64,000 nucleotides of DNA from Plasmopara viticola (Eukaryota > Oomycota > Peronosporomycetes > Peronosporales > Peronosporaceae): the NCBI GenBank assembly GCA_001695595.3, contig MBPM02000145.1:1-64000 (forward strand), in the 5' to 3' direction. Numbering within the stretch: position 1 is the first letter of the stretch; every line of letters starts with the position of its first letter. The position numbers and the translations under genes are program-made. This document shows, one piece after another, positions 1-12,445 of this stretch. The notes under the pieces are model-generated. The model made no database searches, was not told the DNA's origin, and saw only the letters and a program-made list of their open reading frames with translations.

Positions 1-3000
1 AGCATTTTTTTTTCATCAAGTGACATTCGTAGTAAATTAATCAAAGCTAAGGTTTCACAAAGCCTTAGAGGCGTTGAATCTCGCTTCCATGAGATTGTCA
101 GACGTTCTATAACCCACGCAGCGTAGGGGGGCTCTATAGTCTCAAAGGCGAAGTGAACATCGTCTCAAATTGCGTAGATAACTTTAATTTTGTGTCTCGT
201 TATAACAAAAGCACACATACACTTACCGCACAAAGCAATTTTTCACAAATATCAGCTAGCTCATCGTATCATTCGTGTCCTCACTAGAAATTAGCGCTAC
301 TCGGACCTGTAAGACCTTCCGAACCCTTCGCTATATGCAGATTACCACCAGTACGTCGGACTATTTGTCCAAAGACATGCCCGTATTTATGGCCTTCCAC
401 TTTGGCTCTGAATTCTGTGCTAGTGTAATAAAATTTTGCTTATTTGCGTAGTGCAAACTCCTTCAGAAGTATCGATACCTAAAACGTCTTTTAGAGCATA
501 GAGCTATGTGACGGTTTGCACAAGACCTTGCACAAACTAGACCTAGAGAAGCTAAACGATTTTTGATAGACGACAATTTTTATCCTCGATCTTTGAGAAG
601 ATCGACTATTGCATTAAACATTTTTTTGAATACGTAATATTTTCAATTTTTTTAATATAGGCAGATCCAATCTTTTCCAGTATTCTTTAAAGTACCTCAG
701 CTTGCAAATCGACCTGTGTGCGAATAGTGTGGCCATCGCGCACCAGGAGCCGCCGATTTTTAAAGTCTTTCTAATAAAGTGTTAGCTTTCGCCACAACGA
801 TCTGCTTTATGCAAAAGCACGTTACATCAATTCTCACCACGATTTAAATGATTGAAATTTGAGAATAAAGGAATATTTGTGTCCATTCGAAAATTCGGTT
901 TTGTCATAAAAATATCCAAACAGGTAGCAAAGAGGTTCTTTTTGGATAAACAAGCCAGCACCAAAGAGAGCTTTTTCGACTTTTGCAGTTGCCATTGCAC
1001 TAGATTTGACCTTTGCATACAAGGTTGCGTCTCCAGAAGCCATCCAACGCGGCCGAGAATGCGCATCTGCCGCTTTACTAGTGGTCCACCGACACTCATC
1101 TTCCAAGAGATGAGCTGAACAAGGAGTAATATGGAACGTTTTTCCAAACTGGGCTGCAAATTTGGCTGATAACAACGCTGCCAAAACAATTGATCGCAGG
1201 TGGTACGCCTCAAAATAAATATCAGGCTCATCGGTAATGTAAGAGACGTAGCCAAATAAGAACGGGAAAGTCCATGTTTTTCAAAGGCGAATTCCCGGGG
1301 TTGTGAATTTCGCTTATCAAAATTGAGAATTAGGAGAAAGAGGGCAGGCAAATAAGTAAAAATTATCTCGTAGCTAAAACCAGAAGCGCAAAGGACAAGG
1401 GCCTATGATACTCATCCATCGCAAGGTATCGATGTAAGGCATTGCCCACTGAAAGGTCTACTCACTTGCGTAACGATGGGTACATCAAGGAAGAAAATGA
1501 ACTGCCAATGTAGATTATGTCGCCAAACGGTTTGCTCACAATCTTTGCGCGCAACGGTGTCTCTTTGGAAGCCACCCCTCGCGCGGCATCTATGGACGCC
1601 GTTTGGCTCATAGGAGCCCCTGTTCTACCGCAAAGTTACGGCAATTACGTGTCTAATTTGAGCGTTGCTTCAAAGCCCTTCAGGAAAATATCGTCGAAAC
1701 TTTGTAAGCTTATTAAAAGACTAAGCCCCTTTTAGTTGCAGATCACCAAGCCAGTATGCCGCAACAGAAAAATAAGTCTGTAGACAAGGGTGACCCGCCG
1801 ATACCCTCGGGTCCTCCCCAGCGCTGGCTTTCCCACGGTTCAATCAAAATTGAAATTGGTTAAACTTTCTGGGTATTACAACTTGGAGCTCAATGGCTTT
1901 AAGTGAAAAGTTTTCGCCTGTAAGCTTAAAGTGCAACTTGTTCACCTGGTCGGATAAACTCAGAGCTGACTTGGCTTCAACACGATGCGCTTTATTCCGA
2001 GTGCTACTTTGAAGTCCCAATTTCTTTAGCTTAGCGCGCGGCCACATACCATGGCAGGCAAACGAAGCACCCGTAAATTCTAGATTTAAAAATCCAAGGT
2101 CTTCTGTCAGTCGCTCCGAGGCCATTTTAACAGCCACATAGCTGTTGTGAAGTAGAACAACTCCAACACTTAACAAAAAAAACTTTAAGTCTCGTGAAAG
2201 CGCCTCTTTTAATACTTGGCAGTGCCGATGTCCTCGGCAGTCAAAGCGCGCTCAAACATGTCACTTCAGCCTCGGCCTCGAGTCCATTACATAAGAGCAT
2301 CGCCTCTTGCAAGCGTGTGTGTGCACGTTTGAGATCGGTTGCTGGAGGTCAAGGAGCAGCAACTTTGGAGCGGTGTTATCACTTGACGTTTCAAGGAGCA
2401 GATACCCGTTTGGCCATGTGACTAAAATCTCCACAGTCGAATTGACAAAGGAGCGTTAGGGCCAAATCTCGGGGATTTGTTTCTAATATAGTAAGCTCTG
2501 ATATTGTCCGGCCGCTTTAAACGCACTGTTTCATGGGAAAAGCGTTCTATCGCCTCACGTTTTAATTTGTTTATAATTCTAAAGCTTGCCCTTTTAGCGA
2601 TATTTTTTGGTTTGTAGTCAAGCTATAACTTCTTAAAAAGAACTTAAGTATTTTCTTGTGCTTGTCTTGGAATTATTTAAGTTTCCAGGTCGGATGCAAC
2701 TCTTTCCTTGCTTTGGTGGCTGTCCGACAATCGACCCAAAGAAAATTGGCCGCAAATTAGAGGCCTGGAAGGGAAAAAATTTCACCCGGGCTTTTGTTCT
2801 TTAAATTTTCAATAAAAAATCTAGGGTATCTGTAAACTACTGTAAAGTCTGCATATGCGTGAACCTCAGTGTTGTATGCACCCTGACTAGAAAAAGTTTA
2901 TTGACCCTTGAACATAGTCCCTCTGCGCACATGACCGACTTCGAGCACCTGATTAGCCTTTACGTTGGATCATATAGCTATGAATGATCTGCCGTATAGC

Positions 3001-6000
3001 TAACGGTCTCCAGTAGGTAAAATAGGGCTTGTCAAAATGTAGTGCTATATCGTGAATTATACTTCTTATGAGTAAAAAAGCATATACAAAACATCATACC
3101 CATATACAGCCTCACTCTTTGCCTCCAATAATACTGCCTAAAATTAGTGCCATGTGCACCGTCGGCGCACGAGCACCACAATATCTGAATTGCCACTAAT
3201 CTTTGGCAAGCCGAATACATAATCGAGATTTATTGACTTCCACCGGTCGACTGATATTGATAGGTTCCATGAAGAAGCCATCGTGTGAGTTGGTCTCACA
3301 GGGCCTGAGATGCATGACCACCCTTTTGCGAATGAGGGACCACTACGATCATGTGCAGACCAAAAAGCTTGATTCTTCTAGGCCCCAATGACCACTAATT
3401 GGAGCATAACGCACGTCTAGGTTCTCGCCACTTGAAGCAATGATTCTATCTGACTTTGCAGATTTCAATAGCGTAGCAGGCCGTCTGTCTACTTCTAGTG
3501 ATGTAGGTGCGATCTACTCACGGCTTGGTTTCGGTGTCTCAGTCGACAACAAAAACTTCTCTAAATTGGAATCCGTTTTGTGTGTCTGACAATTAGTTCA
3601 TCAGCAAACCTTTCAATTCGTTCAGCTGAATTTTGATTCCAACAAATTGCATCGGCAAGCAATATAGAAATTTCAGGCTTGTAAGATTAAATTAGATGTT
3701 ATTCGCAAAGAATGCTGGACGCAAGAAGGGCGTAGTTACCCCTTTCAGGGATGCATGGATGAATTTATTCACAAAAAGCTTTAAGCTTAGAAAGCGCGCT
3801 TGGAGCTTTAGCAGTATGTACTTCATGGCAAGTAATCGCTTAGCATAAGCGTGGTAATCCAATTTGACTGCACCAGGCTTTTGTACTGAGATAAAATGAC
3901 TCGCTCACATCCGCCGGCATCGAGTTGGAAAGGCGGATAAACGGTGGGATAGATGCCAACGTCACAAAACGTGACGCGAAACAGATTTGCTACGTTCGGA
4001 AGAGCAAGAACTTGTTCTTGCTAAGACATTATTTTGATGCTATTACTGATACCTAAAGCCGGTGGTACCAGCATCGCATAGTGTACTTCTTCCATTGACT
4101 AGACAGAGATTTTACGACACCCGTATAGTCAGCACCGTATTTGTGTAAGTAAGTAATTAGACCTCATAACTGACTCATATTCATTTGGGAACATGTCTCA
4201 GGCCAAGGCTAGACAGCATTTACTTTTCAAAGTCTGCTCCAACCTCGTGCTAGCTTACAAAGTAGTCGAGAATCCTAATCTGCTTTGCCGCAAAGACACA
4301 TTGCCGATGTTGGCTAAAAATTATTGCTCCTCATGGCTTGAAATTTTGTTTTAAATGACCCGAATAGACCTCCAAAGCCGACTGATCTTCTTCAAAGCGG
4401 CTATGAATATATATGTAATCAGATCATGTCCGGTCAATGCATGCGCGTAAATGTCGAAGCAATTGTAACATAAAGGTTGCTGGAATGTTTGACGCATCAC
4501 TAGCTATTCCTATGTCGCTAAGCTCACTAATTGGGCGTGAGGGGCATGTCCGGCTTTTCTTTCGAAGCTGAAAGCTGCCATCCACGCGCTATACATCGTG
4601 AACTTTGACATGATGTTTTACAACACGTCCTTCCATGCAATGAAAGTTATGCAATAGTGTCGTCTTGATCAGCTTATCATAAGCATGAAACAATTGCGAC
4701 TTTTTGCTTGACTCCCAAACAGAGAATGTCAGTAGCAAGTGCGTAGATTCCATCTACCGTTTAATGCCACTCGGCGAGGAAGGCGCCATTTAGATCACAC
4801 CGCTCTTGTGGTGTTGGTCATCGCATTGTGGCCCATCTAGCACGGGATCAATTTCGCTCCTAGCTCCTTAAACCAGAAAAAGCTTTGATGTGTTGCGCGA
4901 AGTTAAGTATGATCGTTCCCTGCCAATCGATTCAGGACTAGTACTTTTCTAATTACGCTATGACCAAGATCACGTAATCAATTCCGGTGTCAAGGACAGG
5001 TTATACCCCGGTGCTGTCATTATCATAAATGCCATAATCGAGCTATTTCGAATTTGAGAGCATTACCAAAATTGACTTTCTCTCTTAAGAAATCAGTCGA
5101 CTCATTTTGGTCGACCTGGTTCATTCGCGGGGGTGTTAGCTTTGCGATGCGCTAGATTCTAGCAATTATTAATTGGTTTTATTACCCTCGAATACTTGCG
5201 CGTACAGTCAGCAACTCACAGCCACTGGCTTCTTTTACAAAAGCCTTAAAGCTCATAAGAGCTCAGCTCATATGGTTTGTATTAATTTCGCACACTTCGT
5301 TTTCTTAGTAGAATGTCTCAATCCTTATGATGATCAGTGAAGTCCTGGTTTAAAAGGGTGTCGATTCTGCAGCAACTCGTTAGTTTCCTTGTGTAAGACG
5401 AAAGTCTTCTCATCGACTCCTTCGGGATAAACGCCCTTGCTTTCCGTAGCCAAATCTGCTAATGGTATTTTGCTTAACAAAAGTTAGCTTATCAGGACTG
5501 GACCTAAGTCAGCGGGCCCACGGACACTACTTCTCCGGGTCCTTAGGACGAGAAGCTACCCACTCACAGCAATTTAGGCTGCCTTAATGAGCCTCTTTAC
5601 CGCCTCAGAAGAGACAGCTATGGCTTTTTTCTTTAACAAAGAGGAAAATCTCAAGCTTATTTGGATTGGACCCAGCGTATGGCGCTACAGACAGAGCTAA
5701 AACCTGTGCTACCTAAGCCCTGGAGCATAGACTTTGCTGGTAGAGATCGAGCGCTGCGAAGTGTCTAATCGCGTGGCAGCAGCAAAAGCTGCACTAAGCC
5801 ATGAAAGAAGTGCTAAATGCGTATTTGACAGCTTTCAAGAGGCAGTTCTATCCATCCTAAACCTTTGCGAGTGTTCAATAAGTCAATTTACCCGCATAGA
5901 GCGTATATCAATTACAAAGTGCTACAAGATGTGAGAGGTTTTACCACACCTTGCACAAGTTTAACTGTGCGAAATCGAATGCAATTTATACAATATGGTC

Positions 6001-9000
6001 CTATTAGTCCTACCTATAATTATTTGAATGCACTGAATTTAGCTATACAATTCAAGCAATATCGGTTAAAACATCCAATGGCTTTGCAACTTGCTTTGAT
6101 ACAAATTTTGAGAAATCTAGTACGCAAAACAATAACAATCTCTATGAAGAGAAAAAACTTTTGGGTTATTTCAAAATTACAAAGCGCACATAATGGCCGA
6201 CTACGCCGAACGCAGCTTTAACTCTTAGCAGCATATAGACTCTTTTTAGCTACAAGCTCCATCATCGCGGGTCGGCGCTTCCATAAAGTTTGGCAAAGCC
6301 CAGCGCCATCCTTGGCTCGATCACACCTTTGCAAGTTGGCATTGGTACCTCTTCGATCACAGCAGTACGAAATTCGTTGGATTGTCGGCTAGCTCTCAGT
6401 AGAAATCATGACACGACTTAGTATTGAGAATCACGTCGACGTATTAAAAGATGTGCCGACCTCTCTCTGCAAAGGACTTGCTCCGTTTACAAGCAGTGAT
6501 TTTCCACAGACAGGTCATCTACCGCCAGTATCTACCGATCAAGTTGCCAAGTCAGAAAGTAGTGTACAAGATCGACATCAGTAGCAGGTGTCAGCAGGTC
6601 TTTTGTGTTCCTTGGCACTCGAGACTTGCGTGTGAAGCAGCGATCGCTTTTGCATTGACGGGACCGAGAACGTGCTGCAAGAAATCCTCGGGCTTTGCCG
6701 CATCCCGACTCGTTCGTGTTGATTACTTCCGAGTAGCTCTTTTCGGTGGCGAATCGAATCTTTGGCTCGAAAAGTATGCGGCTTTTTACATCACGCGAGA
6801 TCTTTTGCACTGAACTTCTTTCGCACGTAGAGGTGCAAAGCGTTCTTGAGAGCTCGCCATACACTAGTGTTTCACTCGAAAGAGACAAGCAACCAGCGGT
6901 TGCGACAGAAACACGACCCCAAGACCTCCTCTTTTGCTCTGGAAAAGTGCCATCTTTTTCTCACTCTCAGATCAGACGCCGCGATCGCACAGCAAAGTCG
7001 ATAGAGCCAATCAGACACAAGTTACAGAGCACGAATAATTCTGTCGAAATTTTCAGAAAAAAGGCCGTCATATATAAATAGGAATTCCTATATGGTTGTG
7101 TGCAGTGAGGAAATATTGCGATGGGCCTTGTCATCTGGTTGTCCGGGATGTGCACGGCCTTGAGCGCGGATTGGCCTCCGTGTCGTGTAGCCCCATCTCA
7201 TGGTGCAACGGTGCAAGGCAGTGTTTCTCGAATATGGCCGAAGGGCTTTGGTGCGACACGTTGAGCTTGTGCTGATGCCTTCGATTTGTTACGTAAGTGT
7301 TGTAGGTTTGTTACGGAGAGAGCAGTTAGGAAATTTTCAATACGGTAGAGCTTCCGCTTCGATTGGGAGGCTCTTGAGCTTGAGTGCTCTCTTTGCTTTA
7401 AGTCTGGTCGAAAGGGGTTTTTGTGACTCGTGATGCTCGTGATCACGAGACGAGTAGGCAGCAATAAAAGGCAGGCGACCGACCGACCGTTAGCTGCGTG
7501 AGCGTAATGTGTGGGTTTTTGTGGGGACGTCGAGACCATCGTGTTGGTTCCATGTCCTGCATCAGGAAGTGGATAGGCCGAGCGTATCTAAGCACCCACT
7601 TTGGCACCCACCACATTATGCCACTCTTGCGCTGGATCGTCTCTGATCCCAAGCGTGCAATTTGACGATTGTCGATACACGCATGGTCTTGCACGGCCTT
7701 GAGTGTGCTCGAAGCAAGGGGGGGGGCGGAAACGGGCAAGCAACTTGTCGTTGCAAGATACTTGAGCCTTTCAATTATGCGCTCGTTCGAAGGGTGACGA
7801 GCGAAGCGTTAAAAAAGTGCCTGGATGGAGGTCTCCGTCCTTTTTAGAAATGAACAATGAGGAAGGAATAGCTTGAAAGGTTTGATGATGAATTCGCTTA
7901 ATTTGCTCCTTTCATACGAAATGCAAGACATGAAGACACCGAATTTTCATGTTCGTCTCTCTACAATGTGGAAGAGAAAAAGTCTCAACTTTTACGCTTT
8001 GTTCTGCCATGGAATGGCGTAACACCAAAGTGTGGCAGTCGTTCCAGGAACGAAACGAGCGTTTGCCTTTTGTTTCCCATCGTCTTGTTTGTATTGTTTC
8101 AACGAGTCAGCTCCACGCGATCTGTTCGCTGGAAGCACCGCAACGCAAAAGCCCCATGTTTTGTTGCACTTCAAGGGCCACAGCAGCTGAAAGTGCACGC
8201 GAACGAGAAACACGTGGGACTCGACTGTGTGAGAGCCGCAAATGTTTAAAGACTAGGGTACCAGATGCAGCTCAGTTGTCAGTTGGGCTGTTCCGTACCG
8301 TAATCAAGGCCATCGTTGGAAGCGTATCATGAAAGACCGCTTCGAGCTGCACTCGGTTTCGAGCTCGTCCTGACTACGGTACGCAGTCGAGTGTTGAGAC
8401 CACACACCTCAATGGTCGAGACGGGACTCGACAAAAGATGACGGGCACAGGGGGATGCGTCTTGTCAAGATCTGAGTTGAGGGGCGCCGTCCTGTTGCGG
8501 TATTGTTGTTTTGAGGAGAGAGAGTCGGACAGTTTGCACCGCGACATGCTATTCTTCGAAAAGGCCATTCCACGAGGTCCTCAAGCTGTTGTTCTAGCAG
8601 ACGTTGGGCTAAAAGCACGTTGGTCGTCCAGCTCTGGAATGCAGCAGCACTGGAGTTTCGATGCATGCATTGCAGACGCAAGGAGTCAACGCTATTGCAT
8701 GGACTTCTTTGCCATCGTGGCGAGTGTTTTTTTTTTCATCTCTTTTTTTTTTTGAGACGACTTGATCGTCTCTATTTGTTATGGTTACCGTAAGTGATGC
8801 TACTCTTTTCCTGCGAAATTGCAAATCGCGCTCTTCCTCCCTTACCATGTTGAAAAAAGAGGATCCTGTTTTTCCGAAGGATTCCCAGCTTTTGATAACA
8901 CTTGGTTGCACGGGAAGCCTCGGTCTTGAAAGATCATGGTGGGAAACACCTGATCTTGTTTCTTGTTGCGTTCCACGCCGGCAATGACGCGGACGGCCAC

Positions 9001-9372
9001 TTTACGGTCAAACGCTATTTAAAGGCCGTGGTTTAAGCAAGAAAGAATAGAGACCATTGTTAATGTTTTCAACTCGTTACTTTAATCGCCAATCACCTTT
9101 TTTCGGGAAAAGACGCCGTCAATCCTTAAACGCCGAGGGAGCAAATCCGTCATGCTTCTCAAGAGGCCTGTCTTCATCTCAAGATCTCGTCTCCTGTTGC
9201 GAGACAAGAGACGGACGCCTGGCGCGAGGCTCGCGCCCATCACGTTTTCCAACGTGTCTCGCGCCGCGCTTGACACTGCGAAGCGAGCCGCGCACTTCAA
9301 GTCATTTTTCCATTTGAAGCGTGTGGCTTTCATCGCTTGCCAGTCCGATCCCTCACGACGCCCGTCTTCGCC
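1..9372. other. Gene-poor left end, no supported gene
   Basis: I see no gene I can support here. The first 6.3 kb is AT-rich, and its open frames are short, overlap on both strands and match no family I recognise. Between about 7.1 and 9.3 kb the base composition is less AT-rich, yet open frames again lie on both strands without a convincing product. The last part probably holds the promoter and 5' region of the zinc-finger gene. A TATA-like TATTTAAAG lies near 9013, but it is some 350 bases from the start codon, so its link to that gene is only a guess. Confidence 0.5.
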
Positions 9373-10044
9373 ATGCAGACTCACCCCGTGTATGCACGCC
9401 CGACCACTGTCCGTGCCACTTCGACCTTGATCAGCCCAGCCCGGTTGCGCGACTCGCAGCAAGATCGCCCGTTTGCGTGTCCCATTCCGCTCTGCGGCGG
9501 TCGCTTCCACCGGAAATTCACGCTCCACGAACACATGAAGACGCACACGGGGGAGCAGCCGCATCAGTGTCCCATTGCATCGTGTGGCAAACGCTTTAGT
9601 ACGTCGGGGAACTTGGCACGCCACAAACGATTGCACTCGTTGCACAAGATGGAGTGTCCAGCGCCCGGGTGCACGCGCATTTTCACGAGCAAAGACATGC
9701 TCGTGAAACACCAAAAGGTGCACAATGGCAACTGCGTCCACACGTGTGTCATTGACGACTGTGGCAAGACGTTCAGTACGGCCGGGAACCTCACGCGGCA
9801 CATGAAGACGCAACATCGGGCCGTGGCCCCGACGGCCCACGCGCGCCACGAGCACAAAGCGTTGCAAGTCGTGTCGCCCACGGACACGTCGCACGTCCCG
9901 GGCGACAAGTTTCCACTCTTTTACTTTGACACGATGGACTTGACGCCCATGGACGACCAATTGCAGCACTTTGCCGTCGCGCACCATCCCACGACGATCC
10001 TCTCGGACCAAGAAGTGAAGGACTTGCTCGAGTGTTTGTTCTAA
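9373..10044 (+). CDS. C2H2 zinc-finger protein with four fingers
   Basis: A 223-residue, single-exon protein with four tandem C2H2 zinc fingers. It is probably a nucleic-acid-binding nuclear protein or transcription factor. With residue 1 at the ATG at 9373, the fingers lie at about 35-57, 65-87, 94-116 and 124-147. All use the C-x4-C spacing typical of TFIIIA-like fingers. Fingers 1-3 end in H-x3-H and finger 4 in H-x4-H. A TGEQP linker joins fingers 1 and 2, and fingers 2 and 4 share the helix core GNLxRH. The C-terminal 75 residues lack fingers and end in an acidic and hydrophobic stretch (SDQEVKDLLECLF) that could be an activation or interaction segment; that is inference. The frame extends upstream to 9337 only through a TTG, so 9373 is the first in-frame ATG. 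It is convergent with the helical-repeat gene at 10401-12445. The DNA target is unknown. Confidence 0.9.
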   Translation: MQTHPVYARPTTVRATSTLISPARLRDSQQDRPFACPIPLCGGRFHRKFTLHEHMKTHTGEQPHQCPIASCGKRFSTSGNLARHKRLHSLHKMECPAPGCTRIFTSKDMLVKHQKVHNGNCVHTCVIDDCGKTFSTAGNLTRHMKTQHRAVAPTAHARHEHKALQVVSPTDTSHVPGDKFPLFYFDTMDLTPMDDQLQHFAVAHHPTTILSDQEVKDLLECLF

Positions 10045-10400
10045 GCGCATCTAGAAGATCCGCGTGATGGCCGGGAACGAGCGCTAGGTGCCCACCCTTC
10101 CTGCCCTGTTTATTTAATGTGCCCTTGAATATATTGCGCCTGTACATGTAAAGCCGTTGTCGTTATGGTTACGTTCGTCTACAGACGAAGAAGCAAGCAC
10201 GCTACCCTAAAACAGAACCACTGCCCTTAAACCATATCCCTATTCTATCGTCGGTAAACTCCAATGTACGTACTCCCGGCAAGAGATATTCCATCTAAAA
10301 AACATGCCTGTGTCCGTTCCTAAATAAAGGGAGGCCACGGCTCTAAAAAGTAGCTCTTTGCCCAAAAGTGTAGGCATGACATGTGAACTCGTGCCGCCAA

Positions 10401-12445
10401 TCAATCCAACTTGGATGACGTCGCGCGCGTGTCGGATGACAGAGCAGCCAGCAGCGACTTGAGACGTTGCCGCACCTGGTGTTGCAGTGCAGTATAGTGC
10501 CGCGCCTCTGCCTCCTTGCGATCTTTTGTCTTCTCGTGACTCGCTCCTTGCTGCGTCGTGGCCTCTGGATACTGAAACAAGAGTTTCAAGTTGGAATAGA
10601 GATGTTGCAGAGTGTCTTGAAGCTCGTTTTGCACCACGGGTCTTAGTGTCGAAACCCCCTTATCGAGACAATTGAGTACAAATAGAGTGTGCTGGAGCTA
10701 TACAGACACTATTTTAGCCAAGATGATGACGTAATCATGGACGTGCGCACCTTGTTTACGACATCCGAGTTCGAGGCACAACTGGTTGGAAAGAGTGCGT
10801 TGGAGCGAAAAGTTGCCCAAATGTCGATGTGTGACCCATTTTCAAGTTGCACTTGATGCTGGTGAAAGGCAAGTGCAACAAGCACCGTTTCGGCCACAAA
10901 GTGCTCATGCAACATTGGCAAAACCTTGCAAAAGGTGGCCACACGACTCAAATAAGTGGCAAAGGCTGCATGCCACAAGGCACACTCGGCCACAAGGCGA
11001 AGAAGAGCTGGCACGTAACACTGGATTTCCTTAGCGTCCTCGGTCTCTGACGGCAACAGCAAGAGCAGCGTGCGAAGCATGCCACTTTCATAGAGCTTTT
11101 CAGTGGTCGTACACTTTGTGGCGGACGCATCGAGGAGATAGTGCAACAGTTGCAACAATACAGTTGCCATGTCACTTTTTTGCACATTTGCGTAATCACT
11201 TGTTGCACTCGATGCGGCCACGAGGTGATGGAGCTCTTGCATCATCAATGGCAGCAATTCGCCAAGAAGAGTTGAGAGCCACTGCTGTGAAGCTCGAGTC
11301 TTTTGCACTTGAAAGTCGGGCGATGTTGCAAGCTCAGCCAGTACGCGGTAGACGAGCTCTTGTGGCCTCGACACCATGTTGCCAAAAGTGGCCACTTGCG
11401 CATTGTGAAAAAAATCCAGCAACTCTTTCAATTGCCATAACGAGTGGCGACTGGTGGCAGGAAAGCGCAGCACGCGGTCCCGCAACACAAAGAGATACCT
11501 GCTCCATTCCCCAGTAACACCGTACAAGGTTGAGGCCATGCCTTCATCATTCGTGCTTGTGTTCTTCTCGTCTTGAGAACGTTGGTGGCCAATTAGCAAT
11601 TTGATAATGGTGACCAAATCGTCATCGAGTTGCCATTGTTCCCATTTTGCCATTGACACAGTGTGAAAAGTGGACGAATAGGTACGAGAGGCGAGCCACG
11701 CAAGTTTTGCCTCAAGTGAGCCGCTTACGCTTGTTGCCTCTGTCGTTTTGATCATTGGCGATTGCACGCAAGATGCAAAGTGTTGTTTCTCCACCTCATT
11801 ATTGTCATGTGGACGTGCTGCCGCTACCTGTTGATCAAGTTTGGGACCTACATTATGGGTCATTTTGTCGTCTCGTAATGTTTGTAACCTTTGTTGCGGT
11901 ACCAATGCCGACAAGACGTTGTGCACTGTGGCATCAGTTGGCAACTCGAGACCCACGCGAACGATTCGCAATAATATTGCTGCGGCCAATAATCCACTCG
12001 CTTCCGAGTTGCGCACATGGAGCCCTCGATTTATCGGATCGGATACATTGTGGTCGTTGAGATAGTTTACATTGTCCAATAATATGGTCGTAATGGGGTA
12101 CGCAATCGCAAAGTCACGGGATGTACCGCTCGGAAGACGTCGATAGAGCTCTGCCAGCGCCTCAATTGACGCTTCTTGTACCTGTGGAAAGTCATACTGC
12201 AGTTGCGTGTACGCGTCGTGTGCCAGTCGCACTGGATCAGTCGTGGACGGGGACAGGGTCGCAGCGTGAAAGAGACCAGTAACTTCTTGCGACGAGTGCT
12301 CGCCTTCGAAAGCGCTTGCATTGCTGGAAGGACCATCATTTGCAATGGTAGACAGCGAGGTCGAGGATACGTCTTTGGCAGTCACGGAGTTCTCCTCTAG
12401 CGCAGCCACAAGCTGCTGGATGAAGAGCTCGCGGGCTTTGTCCAT
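10401..12445 (-). CDS. Two-exon alpha-helical (ARM/HEAT-like) protein of unknown function
   Basis: The first exon starts at the ATG at 12445. Read straight through, that frame stops at 10709. I infer an intron at 10659-10759 (101 nt) with donor GTAAAC and acceptor TCGATAAG. It joins exon 1 (12445-10760) in phase to exon 2 (10658-10401) and gives about 647 residues. The second exon adds a charged helical tail (VVQNELQDTLQHLYSNLK) with coiled-coil character. The body is rich in leucine-heavy amphipathic helices such as MATVLLQLLHYLLD and MLRTLLLLLP, as in armadillo or HEAT solenoids. There is no signal peptide or membrane segment. I do not recognise the family. A scaffold or adaptor such as a proteasome-assembly or dynein-assembly HEAT protein is possible but unsupported. 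Several GTAC-containing motifs, including the palindrome GGTACATGTACC at 12507, lie within 110 bases upstream of the start. Confidence 0.75.

Noticed and set aside
834..1184. Minus-strand frame with a SET-domain-like feel (FGAGLFIQKEPLCYLFGYF)
   Set aside because: Only one short block resembles a SET domain N-terminus, the cysteine and catalytic motifs are missing, and another minus-strand frame overlaps it. Kept as a possible transposon relic, not a feature.
7949..8755. Overlapping 90-127 codon frames on both strands
   Set aside because: They compete for the same DNA, have no recognised domain and include low-complexity runs, as expected by chance in less AT-rich DNA.
9082..10050. 322-codon minus-strand frame
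   Set aside because: Antisense to the four-finger zinc-finger gene, whose fingers prove the other strand is coding.
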